A stretch of 64,000 nucleotides of DNA from Blastocatellia bacterium (GCA_016789265.1 JAEUQK010000029.1:248001-312000); one strand, 5' to 3'. Positions 1 to 9,966 are shown, numbered from the stretch's first letter. Numbers and translations: made by a program. Notes: generated from the letters alone by a model not told the origin.

Positions 1-770
1 TCATAATCGCCGGGCGCCGGAATATCTCCGGCCGTTCCCCATTGTAGGATCTGTACGTTATTGTCTGCCGAGTTCGCGCTGTACCAGGTACCTTGAGAAG
101 GACGAAATACCGCGATCTCGCTCTTATCATCACCGTCGAAACTCGAAATGGCCGAACCAGCCAGCGTCGCGCCTGAGGTCGTATAGATCCTGTCGCCGGC
201 GGTTCCGCCATCGCTGTCCGCTGCGTTTCCGGCAGCATAAAAGCCTATCTTCCCAACTCGGCGAGGTGGTGCGGTCCAGGTGAAACTCCAGGACTTTGTA
301 CCGAACTGAGTCGGCGTAACGCCATTGACCGTATGCTCAATGTACTGGCGTTCCGTGATGCCCACATTTCCGATCTCGACCTGAAGCGTCGGCGGAACAT
401 CACCCGGCAATGTATAAGCGCCGGCCTTTTCTCCCGTTGAGTCGATAGCCGTCATTTGAAATCCGTAGATCACTGCATCGGATTGATTTACCGTAACCGT
501 GATCGGGATCTGCTGGCCCGGGCGATAATTCTTGGGAAGACCTGAGATCTGCACGTTTCCGGTCCCGCTGTTCACTTCATACTGTGCGTGGCAGGCTGTA
601 CAGTTTGCTTCGCCGGGACCGCCGGTATGAGCCGGGGCTGGGCCGGACGCAGAAGCGCCTGTCCTGGTCCCTGTAAAATCAGGACTAAGATATCCCGCGA
701 TCGCCAGTATGACGGCCGCGCAAAGTGATGCGAATTTAAGGTGAGGTTTTCGTATAGCCGTAATTCTCAT
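1..770 (-). CDS. Secreted Reeler-like (choice-of-anchor V) protein with FG-GAP repeats, 3' end beyond window
   Basis: The first 256 codons are present; the gene runs off the left edge. The start ATG (768-770) has a GGAG Shine-Dalgarno about 10 nt upstream. Residues 1-28 form a signal peptide. A CTACH motif (residues 57-61) resembles a c-type heme site and sits just before a Reeler-like beta domain (about 65-190). This arrangement is typical of choice-of-anchor V proteins. From about residue 205 the first FG-GAP-like repeat begins (FDGDDKSEIAVFRPS, then WGTAGDIPAPGDY), matching the repeats of the next two minus-strand genes. It is probably surface-exposed or exported. Whether the CxxCH binds heme is unknown. 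Confidence 0.8.
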   Translation of the reverse strand, partial: MRITAIRKPHLKFASLCAAVILAIAGYLSPDFTGTRTGASASGPAPAHTGGPGEANCTACHAQYEVNSGTGNVQISGLPKNYRPGQQIPITVTVNQSDAVIYGFQMTAIDSTGEKAGAYTLPGDVPPTLQVEIGNVGITERQYIEHTVNGVTPTQFGTKSWSFTWTAPPRRVGKIGFYAAGNAADSDGGTAGDRIYTTSGATLAGSAISSFDGDDKSEIAVFRPSQGTWYSANSADNNVQILQWGTAGDIPAPGDY

Positions 771-902
771 TTAAAACACTCCGGAGGATCAACTTCGTAA
801 CTTATTATTTGACGGGACAGGGGAACTTTAAGTTGAGATTTTCTACCTAAATGATGTTTGTTATGCGAGATAAAGTCAATTATTGATCTTGCCGAGATAT
901 GA

Positions 903-943
903 CAAAAAAAACTAAGGCGGCGGAAAAGGTTCCACCGCCTTAG
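903..943 (-). terminator. Rho-independent terminator of the 1320-aa gene
   Basis: On the minus strand a nine-base-pair stem (CTAAGGCGG with CCGCCTTAG, 912-943) is followed by a run of T (903-911). It lies about 50 nt past the stop codon of the upstream minus-strand gene. Confidence 0.85.
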
Positions 944-990
944 ATCATGAAACGGGAGCGTTTCGTTTTTCAAAACGCCCCAGATCGCCC

Positions 991-3900
991 TTATTGCGGC
1001 AGGTAGCTTGCCGGTATCGGCTGATCGCCGGCGAGTCCCCATTGCTGTACCTGGACCGTGCTGTTCGAAGACCGCAGTATCCACCACTCTCCGTTACGGA
1101 AGATAGCGATGTCATACTTGCCGTCGCCGTCGTAATCGCCCGGTACCGGAATGTCTGTTGACGTTCCGAACTGAACGATCTGCACCTGCTGATCGCTGCT
1201 TCGGTAGATGTACCAGAAACCCGTACTCGGACGGTAGACCGCTATATCGTCTTTGCCGTCGCCGTCGTAATCCGCCGGAACCGGCTTGTCAGCCGAAATA
1301 CCGAACTGCAACGCCGTGAATTGAGTGGCCGGATTGCCCGAAGCCGCCGCGATATACCATACGCCGGTTGACGGACGATAGACCGCGATCTCAGCCTTGC
1401 TGTCGCCCGAGAAGTCGCCAACGAACGGCTTGTCACCCGCCGATCCGAATTGGAAGATACGAACCGGATTCGCATCGTTCGGAGCCAGGATGTAGAAGTT
1501 CGTATCGGACTCGCGCCAGACAGCAAAATCATCTACACCGTCACCCGTGAAGTCGCGGATCGCCGGTTTGTCGCCCGGGACGCCCCACGCATAGCCGATA
1601 AAGGCATACGACGGGGAGTTCAGTATCCAGAAGTCAGCCGGATCTATCGGCGTGGTCGGGCGATTTATAATATGGTCGGTCTTTCGATCGCCATTCGTGT
1701 CGCCGCCCATGGCATAGTCACCATTTGCTCCCCACTGAATTCCTGCCGGACCATCCGTTGTACGGTTAACCCAGAAGGTACCCGTCGAGGGCCTCCAGAT
1801 CGAAACGTCGGTCTTGCCATCGCCGTCATAATCGGCCCTGACGGATCTTGCAGGAGCGCAAGGCCCGTTACAGGCAACTCCGGATACGACCTGAACGTCG
1901 TCGATCCGAGCACCGGTCGCGGTTACGGAGCTGTCAGTGGCGACCAGCCATCGCAACTGGACATTTTGTCCCTGAGCGGCTGCAGGCAGATTTGCAGTCG
2001 AGGTGATATAACCTCCCGAATTCCCCGACCAAGCCTGACGTCCGCCGATCGGGCTGCCGAACGATGTAGAGATCGTATCTGTGTATCCGCCGGCGGTGAA
2101 CGATCCGCCCGCAGTTACAATATCAGTCCATGCTCCCGCACCGATCTTTATTTCGAGGACCATGCCATCGAACGTATCTTCAAGATTGAAGTTGTTCTTG
2201 AACGTTACTTGCGCATTAGGGACCGCAACCGCAAATGACGGGCTTTCAAGTGCTGCTGCATTCACGGTTGTTGGTTCATTCGCAAAGGCCGCATTCGGAG
2301 ATGAACTTGGAGTGGTCGTCGTTGTCACCCAGGTTAGGAGAGTTCCCGACGTCTGGTTTTGAACCCACCCAGCCGGAAGGGCAGGGGCGGTCACGCCGTC
2401 AAAATTCTGGTTCAAGCTAACGACCGGTGTTCCAGTTCCGAACACCTTCACTACTGTTCCCAGGTTGGTAGCGCCGTCCTGTAGATTCCATGTCAGCGTA
2501 ATGTTACTGCCGCATGTCGTGCCAGGAGCCGCTGTGAACGAGAAGTTCTTCGTGTCTGTTCCGCCAGAGGCTGCGAGGGCTCCATAGCTTTGTGCCGGGG
2601 CGGGATTTGTAACGCCGCCGGTCGCCTGAAGCGTCGCCGTCAGGTTGGTCGTAGCTGCCCCGCCGTTGTTGACAAGCGGAAGCGAAACCGACAGTGTCTC
2701 GCCCGGATCCGGCACGCCGTTCGGCAGGCCGCAGCTTTCCGTCACGATCGCTGACGTGCCGGCGGAGATCACCGGTACGCCGGTCAAACATATGTTCGCC
2801 GTAGCGTTGCCGCCGTTTGGTACATTGACGGCCTGGCTCGAACCTACAAAGCCAGGCGCTTTGTCTGCGTTCACAGTGTACGGGCCCGGAGCAACGACCA
2901 TTGAATAGGTTCCATTTGCGATCGAAAGTCGCTGGAAGCCGCCCGTTGCGGTAACATTTGCGCCCTGGATCGGCAGTCCTGTGGAGCAAGACGTGATCGT
3001 GCCGCTGATCGTACCTGTCGGTGCCGCGGTACAACCCGGATATTTGAATTTACCGACTCGGGTTGACCAGCTAACGCTCGACGATGCTGAGTAGTATTCC
3101 TGTGTATACCAGAACGTGCAATCGTCAGAAGGATCGACGCTCATCATGCTGTAGTCGCCCCATCTGCTGCTGCCCGTCTGAGAACCCGTCGCGTCAAAGA
3201 ACATGGCTTCGCCCTCGTTCAACGCTCCAGTCGGGGCACCGGTTCGCCCGGCGATCTTGATATCAGCGTTTTGAGTCGTACTAGACTGGCTGAAACCTAA
3301 GGCCAGATTGCCTTGTGAATCGGTCGTTATACTTCCCATCCAGTTGTTCAGTCCTGCAGCCGGATCGACCGCTCCTGATGTAAGAGTTCCCTGGTCAAAC
3401 ACCGAGAAGGTGTCGCCGGTTCGCCGCAGTTCGAACCATCGAATACCCGCTTGGTACGTTGCCGCTGACGACGGGGTGACGCCACCCACATTCACCGAGA
3501 AGTTTCCGACGATCGAGTTTATCGGTGCGGCCGGAGTGCCAAGGTTTCGATATGTAAGTCGATGCATGACGCGATCGGCGATCGAATCGAGCGACGTCCC
3601 GCCGGACTGCTCTATGTCAGTTCGTCCGCTCGGTTGACGGGCGTCAAAGGCTGCGAGCGTTACGTCTGGTAAGACGGCGAAAACAGAACTGGCAGGGTCG
3701 GCAAAGTTTGGCACCCATTTGTAGTTTCTGATGCCATCGACAGGATCGCCGAATTCGTCGGCGCGAAATTCGCTGAATACCGCCGCCATACCTGCAGGAG
3801 CCGGAACAAATCCTTCGATGTCGGGAGGCAGAATACCGCCTGCGTCCGGATCTACCGGCGCAATGTTCTTGTACACGGCACTGGCTGTCGGGTCACCGGC

Positions 3901-4953
3901 TAGCGCCTTTGCACGGTCCTGGCTGAAGAAACCGGCACCCAGGAATGTCGTTCCGGCATTGTTGAACTGGTTGAAGGTCATGTGGTACGCATCTGCCCAC
4001 ACACCGACCTTTGGATAGTCGTTAAAGATCTGCCCGGGATAGGTGTAGCTCCAAAGGTAATATGAGCCTGTCGGGTCAGGGGTCGTAGAAACGGCGACAC
4101 ACTGGAAGTTCGATCCGGCAGAACCGGTGGCACCTGCCGGAACAGAAAACTGGCTGATGTGCCATCGGTCGGCAAACTGATCGTAGATAACGATCGGGTC
4201 ACCGTCATTCCTGGTTCGACACGGGTCGCCTGAGGGCAACCCTGCCCACAGGTCACTTGTCTTCTTCGGCGTTCCGATGACAGTTCCTGACTTATCAAAT
4301 ATCTTCAGAGTAAGGTTGACCGAACTGACATAATGATTCGGGCCGACGTCGCCATTCGTATCCGGTGGCGAAAGACCACCCACGCCCACCGCTGCGTTAT
4401 CTGCAGATGTCGCACCGTTGAATGTCAGCGAAGGGGTCGGCATTGCCTGTGGAGCGTTTAGATCGATCCGCCCTTTTTCTACGAGAGGATCGACAAATTT
4501 ACCGTCTCCGGCGTCGGCTCCCAAGCCAGGCTTGGTCCTTTTGACGAGCTTTGAGTTCTGTTCATTGATCTCAAATTCGGCAAGGGCTTTTTCGTCCATC
4601 GGCGGAAGTCCCTTTTGTGCGCGGCCTTCGTTTACCTCGTTGATCCGCTTTTGCTTTGCAGCGACTTTCCAACTCGGAGTTGCGAGTTCTTTCGCAATAG
4701 TTTCAGGATCGCGGTCGGGGAGATCCCCAAGCGGCGTAGAAACTCCGAAATTCTCAGGTTGAATAGAGTAAACCCCGTTGGGGTACGCCATTACCTTTCC
4801 ATTGGTTCCCGGCACGGCGACGCCGTCGATGGGAGATTGAGCGATTACTTTTCCGGAAACTTCCGGTCTCGGAGCTGATTCGAGCGCTACCAGAGCAAAG
4901 GCTCCGACCGCAGCGACCACGAGGATCAGCGTCATAAGGTACTTCCAGTTCAT
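991..4953 (-). CDS. Large secreted protein with carboxypeptidase-like and FG-GAP repeat domains
   Basis: This 1320-residue exoprotein starts at an ATG preceded by a strong SD (GAGGAGG). It has an N-terminal membrane/signal segment (residues 5-25), then a region rich in PPDTNGDVGPNHYV-type sequence seen in large extracellular proteins (about 180-640). Next come a carboxypeptidase regulatory-like domain (near GTISGTITSCSTGLPIQGANV), a CARDB-like segment, and a MAM/choice-of-anchor J-like jellyroll (NFDGVTAPALPAGW). About six FG-GAP-like repeats follow (ADYDGDGKTDVSIWRPS and similar), ending in GDQPIPASYLPQ. The last two modules and the C-terminal tail closely match the M36 peptidase gene downstream. 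No catalytic motif was recognised. The gene ends in a clear terminator. Confidence 0.85.
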   Translation of the reverse strand: MNWKYLMTLILVVAAVGAFALVALESAPRPEVSGKVIAQSPIDGVAVPGTNGKVMAYPNGVYSIQPENFGVSTPLGDLPDRDPETIAKELATPSWKVAAKQKRINEVNEGRAQKGLPPMDEKALAEFEINEQNSKLVKRTKPGLGADAGDGKFVDPLVEKGRIDLNAPQAMPTPSLTFNGATSADNAAVGVGGLSPPDTNGDVGPNHYVSSVNLTLKIFDKSGTVIGTPKKTSDLWAGLPSGDPCRTRNDGDPIVIYDQFADRWHISQFSVPAGATGSAGSNFQCVAVSTTPDPTGSYYLWSYTYPGQIFNDYPKVGVWADAYHMTFNQFNNAGTTFLGAGFFSQDRAKALAGDPTASAVYKNIAPVDPDAGGILPPDIEGFVPAPAGMAAVFSEFRADEFGDPVDGIRNYKWVPNFADPASSVFAVLPDVTLAAFDARQPSGRTDIEQSGGTSLDSIADRVMHRLTYRNLGTPAAPINSIVGNFSVNVGGVTPSSAATYQAGIRWFELRRTGDTFSVFDQGTLTSGAVDPAAGLNNWMGSITTDSQGNLALGFSQSSTTQNADIKIAGRTGAPTGALNEGEAMFFDATGSQTGSSRWGDYSMMSVDPSDDCTFWYTQEYYSASSSVSWSTRVGKFKYPGCTAAPTGTISGTITSCSTGLPIQGANVTATGGFQRLSIANGTYSMVVAPGPYTVNADKAPGFVGSSQAVNVPNGGNATANICLTGVPVISAGTSAIVTESCGLPNGVPDPGETLSVSLPLVNNGGAATTNLTATLQATGGVTNPAPAQSYGALAASGGTDTKNFSFTAAPGTTCGSNITLTWNLQDGATNLGTVVKVFGTGTPVVSLNQNFDGVTAPALPAGWVQNQTSGTLLTWVTTTTTPSSSPNAAFANEPTTVNAAALESPSFAVAVPNAQVTFKNNFNLEDTFDGMVLEIKIGAGAWTDIVTAGGSFTAGGYTDTISTSFGSPIGGRQAWSGNSGGYITSTANLPAAAQGQNVQLRWLVATDSSVTATGARIDDVQVVSGVACNGPCAPARSVRADYDGDGKTDVSIWRPSTGTFWVNRTTDGPAGIQWGANGDYAMGGDTNGDRKTDHIINRPTTPIDPADFWILNSPSYAFIGYAWGVPGDKPAIRDFTGDGVDDFAVWRESDTNFYILAPNDANPVRIFQFGSAGDKPFVGDFSGDSKAEIAVYRPSTGVWYIAAASGNPATQFTALQFGISADKPVPADYDGDGKDDIAVYRPSTGFWYIYRSSDQQVQIVQFGTSTDIPVPGDYDGDGKYDIAIFRNGEWWILRSSNSTVQVQQWGLAGDQPIPASYLPQ

Positions 4954-5103
4954 TTTGTCCTCCTCTGAAGTAAAGAAAACCAGTTACACGAAATGTTCGG
5001 TTTTTGGCCGAACGACTTAACAATTAGGTCTTTTGAAAAAGGGCGACGGACAATGTGTCCGAGAAGTATAACGAGCTATGATAGTAATTAGCAAAGGAAT
5101 CTT

Positions 5104-5119
5104 ATACGAAATTTCGTAT
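5104..5119. promoter_or_regulatory. Perfect 16-nt palindrome upstream of a lipoprotein gene
   Basis: ATACGAAATTTCGTAT is a perfect inverted repeat between the divergent 1320-aa exoprotein and the small lipoprotein. It is about 65 nt before the likely lipoprotein ATG. The position and symmetry suggest an operator; no regulator is known. Confidence 0.4.
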
Positions 5120-5183
5120 TCCGGCAAATTGTTTGAAGGAGGTTTTTTTCCGGGGCGAGATCATTTATCTTATTTATTTAAAA

Positions 5184-5678
5184 ATGAGTGTCGACAAGCT
5201 TAAAAATGCAGGATCATCGTTACTAACGGTCGTGCTTGCCGTAGCCGTTTTTGCGTGCGGTTCGTCGTACAGTAAACCAGAAAGTAACGGTACCATTAAC
5301 TCGCCAACTCCTGTCTCGGTGAGATCAGATATGAATGTTCAAACGGGGAAAGCAATGCCTGAGGGCGTTTGGAGCGGAGAGAACATACAGTTTTCGATTT
5401 CGACGCAAGGAGTCGAGATCATATTTCCGTGTGCCGACGGCAAGATCGATCGAATTCCGTTGTTAAATTCCAAAGGCGAATTCAAAGAGCCGGGGACTTA
5501 CGAGCGTATGACGCCCGGGCCGCAGCGTGAAGATCGCGACGGCCCCGCATCAGCGTTCTATTCCGGAACCATTACGGGCGAAACGATGGAACTCAAGATC
5601 ACGCTCAAGAACGGCGACACGATCGGCGATTTCACGCTCACAAAAGGTGCCGGACGCCGCATCCGTCGATGTCAATAA
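5184..5678 (+). CDS. Small putative lipoprotein
   Basis: This protein of about 164 residues begins at ATG 5184 (an in-frame TTG at 5133 is possible but would put extra residues before the signal peptide). Residues 8-30 form a hydrophobic signal ending VFACGSS, a loose lipobox, so Cys lipidation is plausible. The mature part has beta-type sequence with no recognised family (VWSGENIQFSISTQGVEIIFPC...GTITGETMELKITL). It resembles small uncharacterised lipoproteins of the phylum that carry an eight-stranded beta fold; that comparison is inference. The stop directly abuts the A-rich side of the following terminator. Confidence 0.7.
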   Translation: MSVDKLKNAGSSLLTVVLAVAVFACGSSYSKPESNGTINSPTPVSVRSDMNVQTGKAMPEGVWSGENIQFSISTQGVEIIFPCADGKIDRIPLLNSKGEFKEPGTYERMTPGPQREDRDGPASAFYSGTITGETMELKITLKNGDTIGDFTLTKGAGRRIRRCQ

Positions 5679-5707
5679 AAAAAGCCGCAGCCCTCACGAC
5701 CGCGGCT
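5676..5707 (-). terminator. Rho-independent terminator of the M36 peptidase gene
   Basis: Read on the minus strand, AGCCGCGG...CTGCGGCT (5683-5707) forms a hairpin followed by seven T (5676-5682). It lies 22 nt past the peptidase stop and may also act on the convergent lipoprotein gene. Confidence 0.75.
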
Positions 5708-5729
5708 GAACTTCCTCTCGTCGTAAGTT

Positions 5730-8700
5730 CTACGGAAGGTAGCCTCTTGGAGTAGGGATATCGCCTGCGAGTCCGAAATTACTGACAGCATACCCACCCG
5801 TTGACTTAAGTATCCACCAATCTCCCGAGCGATACACTGCGATGTCGTCCTTTCCGTCACCATCGTAATCGCCCGGAACCGGAATATCGCCCGCAAGTCC
5901 CCATTGCAAGACCGAACCGGCTCCGTTCGAACTCTGAAGTATCCACCAGGTACCGCTGTCAGGACGAAAGACGGCTATATCGTCTTTTCCGTCGCCATCA
6001 TAGTCAGCCGGCACGAGTTTATCCGTATCAACGCCCCATTGGATAAATGTCGCTCCGCCCGTCGTCTTTTGGGTTATCCACGTGGTGTTGCGAAAGACGG
6101 TCAGATCAGCCTTTCCGTCACCGTCAAAGTCACCCGCCACCGGAATGTCGCCGGGCAAGCCGTACTGGGAAATGTAAACGCCGCCAGTACTCTGCTGAAC
6201 GTAGTAAGTATTGTTTGATGGCCGGTAGAGCGCGAGATCCGGCATGCCGTCGCCGTCATAGTCTCGAACGACCGGTATGTCTTCACCTATTCCCCAGGAG
6301 GATGCAGAAACGGTAAATCCGTTGCTCTTCAGCAGATAGAACACGCTGTTCGCGCCTGGTCGATAAACGGCGATATCGGTCTTGCCGTCCTCGTCGTAAT
6401 CTGCCGGGACAGGAATGTCGCCGTTCACTCCCCATTGATAACCGGTAAATCCGGAGGTAGAACCGGCGATGTACCATATTCCGTTCGACGGTCTGAATAC
6501 AGAAACATCCGTCTTGCCGTCACCGTCAAAATCCGAACGCGCCTTTGCTCCCGCGGAATAGCTGCATGTGTAGTTTCCGACCACGCTGACGTTGTCGATA
6601 TACCAACCGGGGTTCGGCCCCGTTCCGACTGTGTTGTCGTCGGCACCAAACCGCCAGCGCAGCTGAACGGTTTGTCCGTTGGCCGACGCAGGCAGCAACG
6701 CGGTCGTTGTTAGATACCCATTTGAGTTGCCCGTCCAGCCGTTTCGTCCCGCAAGCGGGTTGTTCACTCCGCCAGCGCCCATTACGCCGTTGTATCCGTT
6801 TTCGACAAAACTGCCACCCGCGGTAACGATGTCTGTGAACGATCCGCCGCCAATGCTGATCTCGAGAGCACCGCCGTCCCAGCCCGCTTCGGTGTCGTAT
6901 TTGTTTCTAAAGGTTACGGAAGCCGCTGAAGTGCTGATCGGCAGCGATGGCGAGGTAAGGTCTGTACCGCCGCCGACGGTCGCCGGATCCAGCGCATAGG
7001 CTGAATTAGGAGCCGAGTCCGAACCGGTCGCAAACGTCACAAAGTTGACGCCGCCGTTAACTGGAGCCGCTGTCCAGCCTGATGGGATCGCGGGAGCAGT
7101 CACGCCGTCGAAATTCTCGGTAAAGGTCGTGTTCGGCACACCAAGACGCAGAACGCGAGTAAAACTCTTTGGCCCGAGGCTGCTGTTAACATTTATTGTG
7201 AGAGTAATTACGCTGCCGCACGAGGCCGACGGAACGGTATAGCTGATCACGTTGCTTGCAGTCCCGTTATGTGCTATCGAGCCATAATTGGCCGAACCTC
7301 CGCCGACGATCTGAGCGGTCACATCGGTCGCTAGATAACCAGTGGTGTTGGTCAATGGAACCGTTATGCTGAGCGGCTCACCGGGTTCGGCAGATCCGTT
7401 ATTGTTGCCGCCCGCATCTGAAACCGTTATATCAGGTTGCTGAACAAGATTTGGCAGATCAAAGGCCTCGGTAACGCGTGCTGTCCCGCCGCCTGTTCCC
7501 GGGTTCAGGACGGCCGCCGAAGCGCCCATTCCTCTTATTGCAAAACCTGCCCAAATATCGCGTACATCGGCATCCGTGCCGCTCGCAAGTGCCGCCGCGA
7601 TGATCGCGTCCCGCTCTTGAAGGAATGTTGGCGCGGGCGGCGCGAGTTTCATGCCGTCAGTCACGTGCTGCAACACTCTACGATTGCCTATGGTCCAACC
7701 AAGCCTCTGAATATACTTTGCCCGAACCTCCCACAGAGCGCTGCTCCAAACCTCGCCTGCGTTGTGTACCTGGTCCGCAGTCCCGACAAATGCCGGTGCA
7801 TATGCGCCGTCATTCAGGTTGATCTGGGTCGCATCAATGTCGGCGAACGTAAGCGGATTGTGCGGGCGGTTGTTCGGCCCGCCGGTGAACGACATGACCG
7901 CTTTTGGAAAGCGGCGAATACCGTAATAGTAGTTGTTAAAGCCGACTCCGCTCAGTCGATATGTGTCATAAGCGCCGGTCGTGTAGATTGCATTGATCGG
8001 GTCGCTTTCCTGACTCAAAAGCGAATGGCCATAGAAATCAGACCAGCCTTCGCCCATTCCACGCGACATATTCGTCGAAAGCCCGCCCGCGTTGCCATGA
8101 AGCCGATTCGAAAGCCCGTGTGTGAGCTCGTGAATGATCACGTCGGCGTCGAGATCGCCGTCGAAATCCGGTGTTGGTGCGGTCCAGATGTACATCTGCA
8201 TGCGGCCGCGGGCCCCGTCCGCAGGCGTACCAAAATTCGCATTGTTCGTTCCAGAGCAGTCCTGTGCTTCGGCAGACACGCGGTCGCCCGCCGCTCCTCC
8301 TCGGCCGAAATTATCGTGCTGAAAATTCCTGGCCGCCTCGGTAAAGCCCAACAGATACATTTCGTCGTGGTAGCGGTTAGTTATGTAAAAAAGATTCGCG
8401 ACTGCCGCCCGCTGAAAGTCGATCATCGCCGGGCTTGTTCCGGCGGCAAAGCACGGGGTCGGGTTGACGCCGGCCTGCAGCGGAGCATCACCCGTATTCA
8501 ACGCCGGATTTGTCGGGACGCCCGGATTGATCGGGAAATCGAAAACGCGAAACGAGCTGCCGTTAGGTTTCCCGTTTGCATCGACCCCATTTGACGGAGC
8601 AGTGCCGCTGCCGTCGCGGTCAAGTCCGGCTTCCGCAGCGTTGCCGTCTGTCGTATCGACTCCGTCGTTTATCCAACCATTGTTATTGAATGTATATGGC

Positions 8701-9815
8701 GCCTCATTTCCGACTAACGTTACCGGCGTTCTTGGCAATGCAGTCCCTTGCGATCCGTCAGGGGATGTCGGGCCCGGTGTCATCGGGAATGGATTGTCCG
8801 CGACGTTGATCATCGCGTTCGGATTGATCCAAACATTATAAGTGGCCGGTTGGGTCTGGTCTTCGGTGATGTTCTTTCGCCAGAGAATTGTTCCCGTAGA
8901 AGCGTCAACGATCATATAGAATGCGTTGACCGGCTGCCAGATCAGAACTCGCCAGGCCGGAACCGCTACACCCGGCTCGGTCGGGAAGTACATCTTCTCT
9001 GCCGTTGTCGCCCAGTCGCCCTTTCCAAATGCTGCTTTCAAACCGTCCCGTGAGAATGAACTCGGAGATCTTTCTTCCGCGTGAAGCTGGTGGCCGATAT
9101 TCGCCGCCGCTGCAGCAACGGCGTCCGCCGGATCGCCGAAATCAGACGGCACATTGGAAGCGTCAATTCCCGGTGCGAGCCCGTTGATCACGCGAACCAG
9201 TTCACCGTTCCGGCCAAATCCGGCCTTGACCTCACCCATGAAGACCTGAACGCCGTTGATCTCCTGCTGAAGCTCGACGAACGAAAGCCCGCCGTCCGGA
9301 TTGGTGTAATCTGCAATGTTCTTAAGCGACGACACCTGATCATCACGCATCCCGAACAGGTCGCTGTTTTCGCGGAGAAATCCTTTTAGCGCGTCTTCCC
9401 GCCGGGCTCCGGAAGCATTTGCAAGAAACGATCTCCCTCGTATGACCTCCGGTGCGATCACTTCGGGGATCCTTAAAGCAGTGTTGTATTCGACCTTCAA
9501 ACCGGGAACGCGTCCCTTCAGAGCGTCTTCGCCGCGAACAAAGCCATCGCGAAGATCGGCGGCCAGTGACGCATCTTTTCCCTGCGAGCTCCTCAATCCT
9601 GCAAGAGATCTGTATGCCTTTTTGTCCGTGCGAATATCGTAATTCTCCAGTCCGTCTTCGTGGCTCTTTGTTCTCTCGACCAGGCCGTCACCTTTTTTCT
9701 GTCCGGCTTCTGAAATGAAGAATGAAGGGATCGTAATGAGTGCGGTGAACAACGCAAGTGCCGAGACAACGGCTGTCGTTTTTAACCTTGAATCGGAAAG
9801 AGAATTTAAACGCAT
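5730..9815 (-). CDS. Secreted M36 (fungalysin-type) metallopeptidase with FG-GAP repeats
   Basis: About 1361 residues. The chosen ATG at 9815 has an AGGAGT SD ten nt upstream; a longer reading from 9866 would precede the signal peptide (MRLNSLSDSRLKTTAVV). Order of parts: signal peptide, FTP/PepSY-type propeptide (about 50-300), then an M36 catalytic domain with HELTH at residues 562-566 and the downstream GEGWSDFYGH glutamate. These residues bind the zinc. A CARDB-like domain, a MAM/choice-of-anchor J-like jellyroll (NFDGVTAPAIPSGW) and about six FG-GAP-like repeats follow, ending GDIPTPRGYLP. Fungalysins are extracellular zinc endopeptidases made as zymogens. The C-terminal half is shared with the neighbouring 1320-residue protein. 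Confidence 0.93.
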   Translation of the reverse strand: MRLNSLSDSRLKTTAVVSALALFTALITIPSFFISEAGQKKGDGLVERTKSHEDGLENYDIRTDKKAYRSLAGLRSSQGKDASLAADLRDGFVRGEDALKGRVPGLKVEYNTALRIPEVIAPEVIRGRSFLANASGARREDALKGFLRENSDLFGMRDDQVSSLKNIADYTNPDGGLSFVELQQEINGVQVFMGEVKAGFGRNGELVRVINGLAPGIDASNVPSDFGDPADAVAAAAANIGHQLHAEERSPSSFSRDGLKAAFGKGDWATTAEKMYFPTEPGVAVPAWRVLIWQPVNAFYMIVDASTGTILWRKNITEDQTQPATYNVWINPNAMINVADNPFPMTPGPTSPDGSQGTALPRTPVTLVGNEAPYTFNNNGWINDGVDTTDGNAAEAGLDRDGSGTAPSNGVDANGKPNGSSFRVFDFPINPGVPTNPALNTGDAPLQAGVNPTPCFAAGTSPAMIDFQRAAVANLFYITNRYHDEMYLLGFTEAARNFQHDNFGRGGAAGDRVSAEAQDCSGTNNANFGTPADGARGRMQMYIWTAPTPDFDGDLDADVIIHELTHGLSNRLHGNAGGLSTNMSRGMGEGWSDFYGHSLLSQESDPINAIYTTGAYDTYRLSGVGFNNYYYGIRRFPKAVMSFTGGPNNRPHNPLTFADIDATQINLNDGAYAPAFVGTADQVHNAGEVWSSALWEVRAKYIQRLGWTIGNRRVLQHVTDGMKLAPPAPTFLQERDAIIAAALASGTDADVRDIWAGFAIRGMGASAAVLNPGTGGGTARVTEAFDLPNLVQQPDITVSDAGGNNNGSAEPGEPLSITVPLTNTTGYLATDVTAQIVGGGSANYGSIAHNGTASNVISYTVPSASCGSVITLTINVNSSLGPKSFTRVLRLGVPNTTFTENFDGVTAPAIPSGWTAAPVNGGVNFVTFATGSDSAPNSAYALDPATVGGGTDLTSPSLPISTSAASVTFRNKYDTEAGWDGGALEISIGGGSFTDIVTAGGSFVENGYNGVMGAGGVNNPLAGRNGWTGNSNGYLTTTALLPASANGQTVQLRWRFGADDNTVGTGPNPGWYIDNVSVVGNYTCSYSAGAKARSDFDGDGKTDVSVFRPSNGIWYIAGSTSGFTGYQWGVNGDIPVPADYDEDGKTDIAVYRPGANSVFYLLKSNGFTVSASSWGIGEDIPVVRDYDGDGMPDLALYRPSNNTYYVQQSTGGVYISQYGLPGDIPVAGDFDGDGKADLTVFRNTTWITQKTTGGATFIQWGVDTDKLVPADYDGDGKDDIAVFRPDSGTWWILQSSNGAGSVLQWGLAGDIPVPGDYDGDGKDDIAVYRSGDWWILKSTGGYAVSNFGLAGDIPTPRGYLP

Positions 9816-9950
9816 CAAGTGAATACTCCTAAGTCGAATGGAACACGAGGCGCATAACGCCTGCAACCATTTGAAAAACGCCTAATAATCGACAAACTTC
9901 GCAGTTTTTTTGATTTTATTCGGAACCGGTGATCGTTTTAGGCCGCACGG

Positions 9951-9966
9951 GCGTTTCAGTAAACGC
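9951..9966. promoter_or_regulatory. Inverted repeat in the peptidase/dinG divergent spacer
   Basis: GCGTTT and AAACGC flank a four-base spacer. The site lies in the roughly 250-bp spacer between the divergent M36 peptidase and dinG genes and could be an operator. It does not match the E. coli or Bacillus LexA consensus. Confidence 0.25.

Noticed and set aside
1450-2238. 262-codon open frame on the plus strand
   Set aside because: It is antisense to the FG-GAP repeats of the 1320-aa protein; repeated codons create long shadow frames.
7437-8594. 385-codon open frame on the plus strand
   Set aside because: It is antisense to the M36 catalytic domain, and its composition (Arg/Cys/Val-rich) is that of a shadow frame.
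9951-9966. SOS (LexA) box before dinG
   Set aside because: GCGTTT-N4-AAACGC does not match known LexA consensus sequences, so only an unnamed inverted repeat is reported.
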